This document shows, one piece after another, positions 9,412 through 16,648 of a DNA stretch of 64,000 nucleotides. The stretch is from an uncultured Bacilli bacterium. GTDB taxonomy: Bacteria > Bacillota_I > Bacilli_A > RF39 > UBA660. The stretch spans positions 1 to 64,000 of the forward strand of contig CAKPMC010000005.1 of the NCBI GenBank assembly GCA_934167875.1. Direction: 5' to 3'. How positions within the stretch are numbered: the stretch's first letter is position 1; each line of letters opens with the position of its first letter. The position numbers were made by a program, and so were the translations under genes. The notes under the pieces are model-generated. The model ran no database searches and was not told where the DNA came from. It saw only the letters and a program-made list of their open reading frames with translations.

Positions 9412-9439
9412 ATAATATGCATAATATCAAATAATATGA
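9412..9439 (-). promoter_or_regulatory. Possible sigma-E-like promoter of yabP-yabQ
   Basis: On the minus strand TCATATT (9433-9439), matching the sigma-E -35 pattern KMATATT, is followed after 13 nt by CATATTAT (9412-9419), 6 of 8 bases of CATACAMT. In such AT-rich DNA this could arise by chance; the spacing is a little short. Confidence 0.3.
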
Positions 9440-9440
9440 A

Positions 9441-9462
9441 AAAAAGACTGCCTAAGCAGTCT
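9441..9462 (-). terminator. Intrinsic terminator after spoVG
   Basis: Arms AGACTGC / GCAGTCT with a short loop, followed on the minus strand by TTTTT, 9 bases beyond the spoVG stop. It separates spoVG from yabP. Confidence 0.8.
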
Positions 9463-9470
9463 AAAATATC

Positions 9471-9749
9471 TTATTCCTCAGATTGTGCAGGATCTTCAGC
9501 TTCTTCATATGCTTTTAGAATAGCTTCTTCAAACATAGAACGAACTTCTGGATTAATTGGATGTGCTATATCTCTATAATCGCCTGTAGGAGTTTTCTTA
9601 CTAGGCATAGCTATAAATAATCCTTTTTCTCCTTCAATAATTCTAATGTCGTGAACTGCAAAACTATCATCTAATAATACTGATGCAATTCCTTTCATTC
9701 TAGAACCTTCTTTTTCAATCTTACGTACATTTACAGATGTAATCTTCAT
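9471..9749 (-). CDS. spoVG: SpoVG RNA-binding regulator
   Basis: A 92-residue SpoVG family protein, close to the usual length. The family signature is clear: MKITSVNVRKI at the N-terminus, ALLDDSFAVHDIR-like block at about 25-38, then GLFIAMPSKKTPTGDYRDIAHPI. SpoVG binds nucleic acid and affects division-septum placement and cortex formation in B. subtilis, and regulates virulence or metabolism in non-sporulating Firmicutes, so it alone does not prove sporulation. It has its own promoter (9788-9816), an AAGGAGGA ribosome-binding site and its own terminator, so it is monocistronic. In Bacillus purR and yabJ lie between veg and spoVG; both are missing here. Confidence 0.96.
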   Translation of the reverse strand: MKITSVNVRKIEKEGSRMKGIASVLLDDSFAVHDIRIIEGEKGLFIAMPSKKTPTGDYRDIAHPINPEVRSMFEEAILKAYEEAEDPAQSEE

Positions 9750-9787
9750 ATGTATCCTCCTTCTAAAGTAATTTACTTTATGTATAT

Positions 9788-9816
9788 ATGATATAATACT
9801 TTACTAAAAAAAGCAA
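9788..9816 (-). promoter_or_regulatory. spoVG promoter
   Basis: Minus strand TTGCTT (9811-9816), 17-nt spacer, TATCAT (9788-9793). It lies between the veg stop and the spoVG ribosome-binding site and fits a vegetative sigma factor. Confidence 0.5.
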
Positions 9817-9834
9817 TATTTTTAATAAAGATTA

Positions 9835-10053
9835 TCAAACTTGAGTGACAACCAATTTACGTATCAAAACATCACTATAACTAAATGATTTTACTAAAGA
9901 ACTATCTATTACTTTTACTATAAAAACAGATGGATATGTATCAATAATAGTAGCTGAAAATTCTTCTATTTGATTTCTACTACCATTAAATCTAAATTGC
10001 ATTGTTTGACCTTTATATGAGTTAATTTTATTTCTAACTTTTTCTATATTCAT
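9835..10053 (-). CDS. veg: Veg protein
   Basis: A 72-residue protein of the Veg family (DUF1021). The core matches B. subtilis Veg: a GKR/GQTM-like turn, an N-terminal helix, and the block IIDTYPSVFIVKV followed by SFSYSDVL. Veg is an abundant small protein that promotes biofilm matrix gene expression in B. subtilis by interfering with SinR. Its start overlaps the yabG stop in an ATGA junction, so translation is probably coupled to yabG; the usual strong independent veg promoter is not evident. The co-location of Veg with a TasA/SipW cluster 4 kb away is worth noting. Confidence 0.85.
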   Translation of the reverse strand: MNIEKVRNKINSYKGQTMQFRFNGSRNQIEEFSATIIDTYPSVFIVKVIDSSLVKSFSYSDVLIRKLVVTQV

Positions 10054-10832
10054 CTTGGATACCCCACAAACATACAGCCTTTAGTTATAACGCCACCTAT
10101 ACCATCACTACCAGATTTAGTTTTATCCAAAACATCAAGTAAATCAACTGTTTTATTACGATCGTAAAAAGCCAAATAAGAAGCAATAATAGCCGGATCC
10201 AAAGCATGTATATTTATTCTCTTAGGACTAGATGCAAAAGTAGCCCCAGCTTTTATAAGTTCTTCATAATTACTTTGACAAGCACCTGCTATTATAATCA
10301 ATTTATCTTGATTTTTTTCATAATTGCGTGCTATCTTTACAGCCTCAATAAAATTTTCAGTATTTTTATAACTAGTTACATCATCAATAGAGCCTTTTCT
10401 CTTATAATAGGCATCATGTCCTGTTATAACTACAATATCAGGATTAAGTTTACGCAAATACTTATCTATTTCTACTTTAATATCTGCTTCTTTTAAACAC
10501 AAACCATAAGCCATAATATTTAATTTTTTATAAAAGTTCATACATCTTTTTAAATAATCCTCATCACCATCTATATGTAGTATTTTTCCAGGAAGATAAA
10601 AAAACTCACTACGATCAAGTTTTAAAGAATTAGTTATAGTACTAGTAACTCTCTCATCATCAACTATATTAGTGTCAGATACTTTATTTAAATCATCTAA
10701 TTCACTATCAGCATATAATCTTAAATTAATTCCCTTTAAATAGGCAGTATTACCATCAATATTCTCAATCACAAAAAAAGTATCATTATGATAAGAATTT
10801 CTAGTAACTATATCTCCAATTTGAAAAAGCAT
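10050..10832 (-). CDS. yabG: Sporulation-specific protease YabG
   Basis: A 260-residue member of the YabG peptidase family, which in B. subtilis and clostridia trims spore coat and cortex-related proteins. The N-terminal part (residues 1-45) is a small beta-rich domain beginning FQIGDIVTRNSYHNDTFF; the C-terminal part has VVITGHDAYYKRKG, NTENFIEAVKIARNYE, GACQSNYEELI and a closing GGVITKG block typical of the family. Position between ksgA and veg is exactly as in Bacillus. It is a little shorter than B. subtilis YabG (about 290). GGGGTGA precedes the ATG at 10832. This gene has no known role outside endospore formation, so it is strong evidence for a sporulation programme. Confidence 0.9.
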   Translation of the reverse strand: MLFQIGDIVTRNSYHNDTFFVIENIDGNTAYLKGINLRLYADSELDDLNKVSDTNIVDDERVTSTITNSLKLDRSEFFYLPGKILHIDGDEDYLKRCMNFYKKLNIMAYGLCLKEADIKVEIDKYLRKLNPDIVVITGHDAYYKRKGSIDDVTSYKNTENFIEAVKIARNYEKNQDKLIIIAGACQSNYEELIKAGATFASSPKRINIHALDPAIIASYLAFYDRNKTVDLLDVLDKTKSGSDGIGGVITKGCMFVGYPR

Positions 10833-10863
10833 ATTTTCACCCCTATCAATGAAATATATGCTT

Positions 10864-11664
10864 TTATTTATCTAAATTATTACTAATATCCACAAAAACA
10901 TCAAGTGGTAGTTGTTCAGCTCTAACACTTAAATCTAAATGATATTTACTAAGTACCTCTTCTATCTTAACAAGATTATATCCTTTTAAATTGTTTCTCA
11001 ATGTCTTTCTCTTAAAACGAAAACTATCTCGTACTAATTCAAAAAATAATTTTTCATTATTTAATGGTAATAAATTTTTCTTACGATTAAGAGAAATAAT
11101 AATACTATCAACATTAGGTTTAGGTACAAAGCAATTTCTACTTACTAAAAATTCTTTCTTTATATCATAATAATAATTAAGAAAAACAGTAATAGAACCA
11201 TACTCTCTAGTACCAACCCTAGCCGCATAACGATCAGCTACTTCTTTTTGTATCATAACTACTATTTTTTCTATATCTAAACCCGATTCTACTAAACCAG
11301 TAATAATTGGTGTAGTAATATAATATGGTAAGTTAGCTACTACATATAAATGTGAATAACTATAATTACTTAAATCTTTTAAAATATTCCGTTTTAAAAA
11401 ATCATCATAAATAACGCACACATTATCTAATCCAATTAAATTAGTATCCAATATTTCTTCTAGACTATCATCAATCTCATAAGCAAGTACCTGTTTAGCT
11501 CTAGTAGCCAAAAATTTAGTTAATGCACCAGCTCCAGGGCCTATTTCAATTACTAAAGTATCATCCGGAATATTAGCAGCTTCTACTATCTTTCTAGGTA
11601 TAGAATCATCTTTTAAAAAGTTTTGTCCATATTTTTTCTTAAAATTAAACTGTTCTTGTTTCAT
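10864..11664 (-). CDS. rsmA: 16S rRNA dimethyladenosine transferase RsmA/KsgA
   Basis: Uses SAM to dimethylate two adjacent adenosines near the 3' end of 16S rRNA. The N-terminal KKYGQNFLKD motif, the SAM motif VIEIGPGAGALT and the NLPYYITTPI catalytic block are all present; 266 residues is normal. The frame extends 19 codons further upstream into a hydrophobic stretch without homology, so the ATG at 11664, preceded by GTGGTG, is chosen. It precedes yabG by 31 bp as in Bacillus. The adjacent rnmV (ribonuclease M5) gene of Bacillus is missing, replaced by the TasA/SipW cluster. Confidence 0.95.
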   Translation of the reverse strand: MKQEQFNFKKKYGQNFLKDDSIPRKIVEAANIPDDTLVIEIGPGAGALTKFLATRAKQVLAYEIDDSLEEILDTNLIGLDNVCVIYDDFLKRNILKDLSNYSYSHLYVVANLPYYITTPIITGLVESGLDIEKIVVMIQKEVADRYAARVGTREYGSITVFLNYYYDIKKEFLVSRNCFVPKPNVDSIIISLNRKKNLLPLNNEKLFFELVRDSFRFKRKTLRNNLKGYNLVKIEEVLSKYHLDLSVRAEQLPLDVFVDISNNLDK

Positions 11665-11722
11665 TAAATTCACCACTAATAATATAACATAAAAAAAAAG
11701 AAGTATAAATACATACTTCAAT

Positions 11723-12265
11723 TTATTCTAAAGATGCATTACTATCAGCTGGTAAAGGCATCTTTTCAATAAACTCATCTAATAATTTATCATCTTTTTT
11801 TACTTTTAAAGTATCATCCTTAATTTCTTGTTTCTTTATTTTATTAAAATCAATGCCAATAAAAATTAATAATACATTAGATAAACATAATATATACAAC
11901 ATAGCCTTAATAGGTGCAATCATATCTGCAAAGTAATTAAAATTAATATCATACCCTAATCTAATCATAGCTATCATATTACGATCAAAGAAAGTTCTAT
12001 ATACAGAAAATAAAATCATAATAAATACTAAACAGCAAGTTATATTATAAAATGTACTTTCAATAACATTTTTTTGTTTAAATATCAAATTAATTGCAAA
12101 TAAAATAAATAATAATACAAAAGGAATAAAGTTATAAATAGCCCCAATCATATCTTTTTCTAATCGATTATACATATTAACAATAATATAGAAAGTAAAA
12201 ACAAAAGAAATAAGTAATAATAACATCTTTAGAAAACATAAAAACCAATTAACAATTTTATTCAT
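11723..12265 (-). CDS. Unknown four-helix membrane protein in the TasA/SipW cluster
   Basis: Not recognised. A 180-residue protein with four predicted transmembrane helices (about residues 5-28, 44-62, 72-93 and 118-138) and a charged, Lys/Asp-rich cytoplasmic tail (about 140-180). The start at 12265 is preferred because GAGGTG lies 10 nt upstream; it overlaps the end of the preceding gene by 8 bp, so the two are coupled. It follows sipW and another unknown membrane protein, and precedes ksgA by about 58 bp. Co-transcription suggests a part in secretion or anchoring of the TasA-like proteins, but this is inference only. Confidence 0.6.
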   Translation of the reverse strand: MNKIVNWFLCFLKMLLLLISFVFTFYIIVNMYNRLEKDMIGAIYNFIPFVLLFILFAINLIFKQKNVIESTFYNITCCLVFIMILFSVYRTFFDRNMIAMIRLGYDINFNYFADMIAPIKAMLYILCLSNVLLIFIGIDFNKIKKQEIKDDTLKVKKDDKLLDEFIEKMPLPADSNASLE

Positions 12266-12953
12266 AGTTACCATTCACCTCATTCATAAACCATTCTGAA
12301 ATAAATTCAACAAAGTTAGCAGCTCTACTATAAGCATCTATAACTTCGTAAAAACCATCTTTAGTATTATTCTTAATAGATGCAGAAGCAATTGAAGTAT
12401 TAAAATAATAACTACTATTATTTATTAAATCCTTTTTCAAATATGAAGTTTCATTTAATAAAGTATCAACATATAATTTCATCATATCACGATTATCAAG
12501 TAAATAAGAACTATTAAATGTATCAGGTGTTATAGAAGTAGTCCAATATAAACTATTAACGATACAATCACTAAGAATATTATTTTCATAAGATTCTCTC
12601 AAATTATAAACATCAATTATATTTAATTGTTGCTTACCTCTCATACTTTGAATAGTATCGTTATTAAAACTAGCTACACAAGTTTTTAAATTTGACGAAA
12701 TAACTATCATCTTAGCAGTAGGAATATTACCAGAATAAGTATTAGCATCAAAAACAGAAATATTACTGTTAATCTTATTAAGTTTATTTTCAATATCAAG
12801 TACTAAAGGTTGACTATCAAAATCAACAATAAAATCCTTTCTTATTTCCAAATAATGGTATGCATTAGCTAATAAATAAAAACTAGCAAAGCCAAAAACT
12901 AAACCAATTAATGCATAATTAATAAAACTAATATATTGCTTAAAAAAATCCAT
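12258..12953 (-). CDS. Unknown bitopic protein in the TasA/SipW cluster
   Basis: Not recognised. A 231-residue protein with one N-terminal transmembrane helix (about 9-32) and a largely polar, probably extracytoplasmic domain rich in Asn, Ser and Asp. No lipobox or sorting motif is visible; it looks like an N-terminally anchored surface protein. AGGAGG precedes the ATG at 12953, 8 bp after sipW. It overlaps the next membrane protein gene by 8 bp. By position it could be an accessory factor for the secreted TasA-like proteins, comparable in role to TapA in B. subtilis, although no similarity to TapA is seen. Confidence 0.6.
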   Translation of the reverse strand: MDFFKQYISFINYALIGLVFGFASFYLLANAYHYLEIRKDFIVDFDSQPLVLDIENKLNKINSNISVFDANTYSGNIPTAKMIVISSNLKTCVASFNNDTIQSMRGKQQLNIIDVYNLRESYENNILSDCIVNSLYWTTSITPDTFNSSYLLDNRDMMKLYVDTLLNETSYLKKDLINNSSYYFNTSIASASIKNNTKDGFYEVIDAYSRAANFVEFISEWFMNEVNGNYE

Positions 12954-12961
12954 AATTCCTC

Positions 12962-13738
12962 CTATAAAATATCATTATCATCTTGATTTTGAGTATCAGA
13001 TTGTTGACTATTTATATTACTAGTATTATCAGTTTGATAATAATTATTATTTTGATTATAAATATTATTGTTATTAACAACTACAGATTGACTATTATCT
13101 ATATTATTAACAATATTATTATTACTATTATTATTAACTACCGTAGTCTGTTCATTTTCAATATTGATATTATTAGGTTGTTGTTTAGTAGATTTAAATA
13201 ATTTTAATACATCGCCACCAATAATAAATAAACATGGTATAACTATAATTAATAACCAACCAATGGGTTTAGTAAGAAAATACTGAATATAACCTATCAT
13301 TGGTATTTTTAAATATACTTTACCAATTACTTCATCAGGTGAAATAAGTGCAAAATCAGCTGTGTTATTGTGATCTCCTTTAGTTCTGTATTTTATACCG
13401 CTTTCTGTTTCAACTATACCTATAACACGGTGTGTAATAGGAGTTCCATTTGTCTCTATATTTTTAGAAATAAATGTAATTATATCATTCATTTCAATTT
13501 TATTTTGACTAACTCTCATTGTAACAACAGCATCTCTAACATTAATACTAGGAACCATACTATTACTCATAATAATATAAGCTCCAAATAATGGTTGTCT
13601 TTTCTGTCCTTGTTTCATACCAATTTTTTGATCAATAAAGTAAGCTAAGAACATAAAAACTACTACTACAAGTAAAGCCATAATAGAATAGAAAAGTACT
13701 GACGACAAAAAGTGAATAACTTTACGGAATTGACTCAC
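12962..13738 (-). CDS. sipW: SipW-type (ER-type) signal peptidase I
   Basis: A 258-residue membrane peptidase of the ER/archaeal subclass. The nucleophile is in MSNSMVPS (Ser60) and the general base position holds His103 (THRVIG) rather than the Lys of ordinary bacterial signal peptidases; the GDHNN motif is at 121-125. Helices lie at about 13-35 and 158-178. SipW processes TasA and related proteins in B. subtilis. The C-terminal 75 residues form a cytoplasmic, extremely Asn/Gln-rich tail absent from B. subtilis SipW. It appears to start with GTG at 13738 behind AGGGGTGA. It follows two TasA-like genes, its likely substrates, in the same orientation. Confidence 0.88.
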   Translation of the reverse strand: MSQFRKVIHFLSSVLFYSIMALLVVVVFMFLAYFIDQKIGMKQGQKRQPLFGAYIIMSNSMVPSINVRDAVVTMRVSQNKIEMNDIITFISKNIETNGTPITHRVIGIVETESGIKYRTKGDHNNTADFALISPDEVIGKVYLKIPMIGYIQYFLTKPIGWLLIIVIPCLFIIGGDVLKLFKSTKQQPNNINIENEQTTVVNNNSNNNIVNNIDNSQSVVVNNNNIYNQNNNYYQTDNTSNINSQQSDTQNQDDNDIL

Positions 13739-13841
13739 ACTATCACCCCTATTCTTATTATTACTACACTAATAATATCACAGAAAAAAATGGAAGTAAA
13801 ACAAAAAAGAAAAACAATAGTTCTTCTTTACACAATATAAA

Positions 13842-14477
13842 CTAGTATACACTACTTGCTGCAACATTAACTTTTAAAGAAAAAGCCTTATCATTAATAG
13901 TTGAATAATCAAATTGAGAATCTTCAGGTAACTTAAGCCACATCCTCAATCTAAATTTTTGACCATACGCAACTTCGCCAGATTGAACTCTTCCATAATA
14001 TATAGTTTTTCCAGTTAATGCTTTATTATCTGTATTTTTTAATTCACTATATGTAATAACATTATTATCAATAACAGTTAAAGGCGTTTCCATTTCGCGA
14101 TTACCATCAAATGATGTTAAATAAATTTTTACATACTCATCTGGTAATGTAGATTTTTCATCTTTATTAACAGTTATTTCATATGATAAATTAGAAGTAG
14201 TAGTACTAGCTGAAACACTAAAATCAAAGTATTCACCATCACCTGATAACAACTTACCCATATCATCTGGTATAGGTTCAGCATCTTCTATAAGAATTCC
14301 ATTTCCACCACCATTAGCATCTGAATAAGAAAAAACAACCCTACCAGTTTGAATAACATTATTAGTCATACCTGTACCAAAATAATTAAATATCGCATAA
14401 CTAATACCACTAAAAATACAAATCAAAGACAGTAATAAAACTATACAAGCTAAAAATTTATATTTATTTTTCATCAT
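13842..14477 (-). CDS. TasA/camelysin-like secreted fibre protein (copy 2)
   Basis: A 211-residue secreted protein of the TasA/CalY (camelysin) type. The hydrophobic signal segment (about 8-28) ends in a SipW-type cleavage region ISYAIFNYFGTG. After it comes a beta-rich domain with GRVVFSYSDANGGGNGI, EYFDFSVSAST and RLRMWLKL. It is a paralogue of the neighbouring gene, sharing the FSYSD, YFDFS and RLRMW blocks and the same length. In B. subtilis TasA forms the biofilm amyloid-like fibres; in B. cereus camelysin does the same. Start at the first of two adjacent ATGs, 8 nt after GGAG. A weak T-rich hairpin lies between its stop and sipW. Confidence 0.8.
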   Translation of the reverse strand: MMKNKYKFLACIVLLLSLICIFSGISYAIFNYFGTGMTNNVIQTGRVVFSYSDANGGGNGILIEDAEPIPDDMGKLLSGDGEYFDFSVSASTTTSNLSYEITVNKDEKSTLPDEYVKIYLTSFDGNREMETPLTVIDNNVITYSELKNTDNKALTGKTIYYGRVQSGEVAYGQKFRLRMWLKLPEDSQFDYSTINDKAFSLKVNVAASSVY

Positions 14478-14482
14478 ACTTT

Positions 14483-15118
14483 CTACTCCTCTACTTGATA
14501 AGCATAAACATCAACTTTAATAGAAAAAAATTGATCATTGTAGTTAGTAGCATCAGCTGCAACCCACATTCTAAGTCGATATAAATCATTATAGTTTTCT
14601 AATCCTTTTTCTAAAGTTTTTTCATATAAAACATAATAACCCTTATTATTAATAGTTTCTTCTTTTAAATTAGAAAATTTATCAAAAACCAATTCTTCTT
14701 CATGACCACCAAGTAATTGAGTTAAGTACACTTTTACTTTATTATTAGCCAAAGTTGAACTAGAATCTTTATTAATTAATAACTTATAATGAACTTTAGA
14801 ACTTTTAGTACTAGCAGTAGTACTAAAATCAAAATATTGACCATTACCAACCATAACTTTTCCAATACTATCTGATATAGGAACCGCATTTGTTAAAGAT
14901 ATTCCATTTCCAGCTTGACCAACATCTGAATATGAAAACACAATTTTACCAGTATCTACACTGTTATCTGTTGAATCTGATTTATAAATTGAATAAGTAA
15001 TACCAAACACACAAAAAAATAAAAGAATAGTAAATATAAATAAATATATAAAATAATTACTCTTTTTATTTTCTTTAGAAGTGGTACTATTAACAGAACC
15101 ATTTAAATTATTATCCAT
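14483..15118 (-). CDS. TasA/camelysin-like secreted fibre protein (copy 1)
   Basis: Paralogue of the gene just downstream, also 211 residues. A polar N-terminus of about 20 residues precedes the membrane segment (about 23-43), so the signal region is longer than usual. The mature part has GKIVFSYSDVGQAGNGI, QYFDFSTTAST and RLRMWVAADA, matching the TasA-like fold of copy 2. AAAGGGG precedes the ATG at 15118. It lies 12 bp after the 3D-domain gene and 5 bp before copy 2, so all are likely on one mRNA. Tandem duplication followed by divergence of the N-terminus is the simplest origin. Confidence 0.8.
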   Translation of the reverse strand: MDNNLNGSVNSTTSKENKKSNYFIYLFIFTILLFFCVFGITYSIYKSDSTDNSVDTGKIVFSYSDVGQAGNGISLTNAVPISDSIGKVMVGNGQYFDFSTTASTKSSKVHYKLLINKDSSSTLANNKVKVYLTQLLGGHEEELVFDKFSNLKEETINNKGYYVLYEKTLEKGLENYNDLYRLRMWVAADATNYNDQFFSIKVDVYAYQVEE

Positions 15119-15130
15119 AGTAACCCCTTT

Positions 15131-15730
15131 CTACCAACCCCAACGAATTATCTCATACCTAACATTTCTTTGTCTTCCTACTATATCCATATCATCTGTT
15201 TCAGTAACTAAGAAGTCCATTATATTACCCTTAATAGCACCGCCTCTATCTAAAACAATACCAATAATTGGTTCATTAGAAAAACTAACATTAGTTATTT
15301 TAACTATAGAACCACATGGAATGGCAGGATCGGCAGCAAGTATACGTATCTTACCATAAGTTGAATCATTAAAATAAATATTTCCATTTCTAACATCTTG
15401 TCGTGGTGGACAAGCAACTTTACCAGTACAACCAACACAAACAGGATTATATGCAGTCATTTGACCAACAAAAGCAACTGGAGTACTTGAACCATACAAA
15501 GAAACTTCTTGCATATTACTAACTTCACGAACATTAATAATTTTACTACGACTATCATATTTAGTAATAATATGAATAGCTTCTATTGATTTAACCCCAT
15601 TCATATTATGAATAGTATTTTTATTATGATCAACCTGAGAAGTCATTACACAAAACAAGCCAAAAAAAGCACTAACTACTAAAAAACGAGTTCCAATAAC
15701 CCTATAAAAAGATGTTGACTTATTTTTCAT
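15131..15730 (-). CDS. 3D-domain cell-wall protein (YabE/YuiC-type)
   Basis: A 199-residue exported or membrane-anchored protein with one N-terminal hydrophobic segment (about 12-30) and a C-terminal 3D domain. The three conserved aspartates are visible in AADPAIPCGS, LDRGGAIKG and MDFLV. 3D domains have a double-psi barrel fold like lytic transglycosylase MltA and occur in Rpf/Sps-type muralytic enzymes such as YabE and YuiC. In B. subtilis the 3D protein YabE lies between tatD and ksgA, the same place, but has G5 and DUF348 domains that are missing here. Likely acts on peptidoglycan outside the cell. Confidence 0.82.
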   Translation of the reverse strand: MKNKSTSFYRVIGTRFLVVSAFFGLFCVMTSQVDHNKNTIHNMNGVKSIEAIHIITKYDSRSKIINVREVSNMQEVSLYGSSTPVAFVGQMTAYNPVCVGCTGKVACPPRQDVRNGNIYFNDSTYGKIRILAADPAIPCGSIVKITNVSFSNEPIIGIVLDRGGAIKGNIMDFLVTETDDMDIVGRQRNVRYEIIRWGW

Positions 15731-15773
15731 ATTAAATCACCTACCGGCACGATTATCTATTAAGGTAAATATA

Positions 15774-16538
15774 TCACACTTCTACATCTAAGTCAAATAC
15801 CCTAATAGCGTTTTCAGTAGTTATTTTTGCGACTTTTTCTAAAGAAATGTTTTTTATTTCCGCTATTTTTTGAGCTATATAAGGAATATTACTAGATTCA
15901 TTAGTTTTTCCCCTATTTGGTTCTGGAGTTAAATAAGGACTATCTGTTTCTAAAACGATATTCGTAAGTTTCAATTTTTCTATGACTTCAAAAAGTTTAC
16001 TGTTTTTAAAAGTTACTACTCCCCCTATTCCAAGTAAAAAACCTAAACTAATAAATTTTTTCGCCATTTCTAAACTACCACTGAAACAGTGAATCACGCC
16101 AGATACTTTATATTTTTTAAGAATTTCATAGGTCTCATTGATAGAATCACGGCTATGAATAACGACTGGTACTTTTAATTTTTCAGCTATTTCTAATTGC
16201 TTACAAAATACTTCTCTTTGTTTGGCCTTGTTATCTTTATCCCAATAATAATCAAGTCCAATTTCCCCAATTGCTACTATTTTAGGATTATTTTTAACCA
16301 TTTCTTCTAATATCTCGTAATCTTTTTCCACAATTTTGTTACTAACTTCAGGGTGATAACCAATACAAGCATATAAATTTTTATATTTTTCCACAAATTT
16401 AGTTGATAACATAACATCATCTTTCTCACAAAAAGAAGCAATCAACACTTCCACATGAGCATCACTTGCATTTTTAACATATAAATCAGGTTCTACCCCA
16501 AAATCATCTCCAATGTGCATATGTGTATCTATAAACAT
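15774..16538 (-). CDS. tatD: TatD-family metal-dependent DNase
   Basis: A 254-residue TIM-barrel metallohydrolase of the TatD/YabD (DayD) group. Metal-binding motifs are seen in order: FIDTHMHIGD at the N-terminus, IGEIGLDYYWD, VIHSRDS, VIHCFSGS and ETDSPYLTPEP. Members hydrolyse DNA ends or nucleotides in the cytosol. GGAGG precedes the ATG at 16538. In Bacillus the gene also follows metS; here the metG terminator and about 110 bp separate them. The 3D gene begins 43 bp downstream, possibly by read-through. Confidence 0.93.
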   Translation of the reverse strand: MFIDTHMHIGDDFGVEPDLYVKNASDAHVEVLIASFCEKDDVMLSTKFVEKYKNLYACIGYHPEVSNKIVEKDYEILEEMVKNNPKIVAIGEIGLDYYWDKDNKAKQREVFCKQLEIAEKLKVPVVIHSRDSINETYEILKKYKVSGVIHCFSGSLEMAKKFISLGFLLGIGGVVTFKNSKLFEVIEKLKLTNIVLETDSPYLTPEPNRGKTNESSNIPYIAQKIAEIKNISLEKVAKITTENAIRVFDLDVEV

Positions 16539-16567
16539 AGTAAAACCTCCAAAAATAATTATAACAT

Positions 16568-16597
16568 AAAAAAAGTAGCTATTATGATAACTACTTT
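16568..16597 (-). terminator. Intrinsic terminator after metG
   Basis: Stem AAAGTAG / CTACTTT (16572-16597) followed on the minus strand by seven T. It lies about 50 bp beyond the metG stop; the intervening bases hold nothing else. Confidence 0.7.
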
Positions 16598-16648
16598 GTA
16601 TAATTTTTTTCTAATATAATATAAATGTTTTAATTATAACTCAAAATA

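Noticed and set aside
11665..11721. Hydrophobic N-terminal extension of KsgA that looks like a signal anchor
   Set aside because: KsgA is cytosolic, the extension has no homology and the GTGGTG site fits the later ATG.
12972..13160. The Asn-rich region of the peptidase gene as a coding tandem repeat or plus-strand gene
   Set aside because: The AAT/ATT-rich DNA gives open frames on both strands by composition; only the minus-strand frame continues a conserved peptidase domain.
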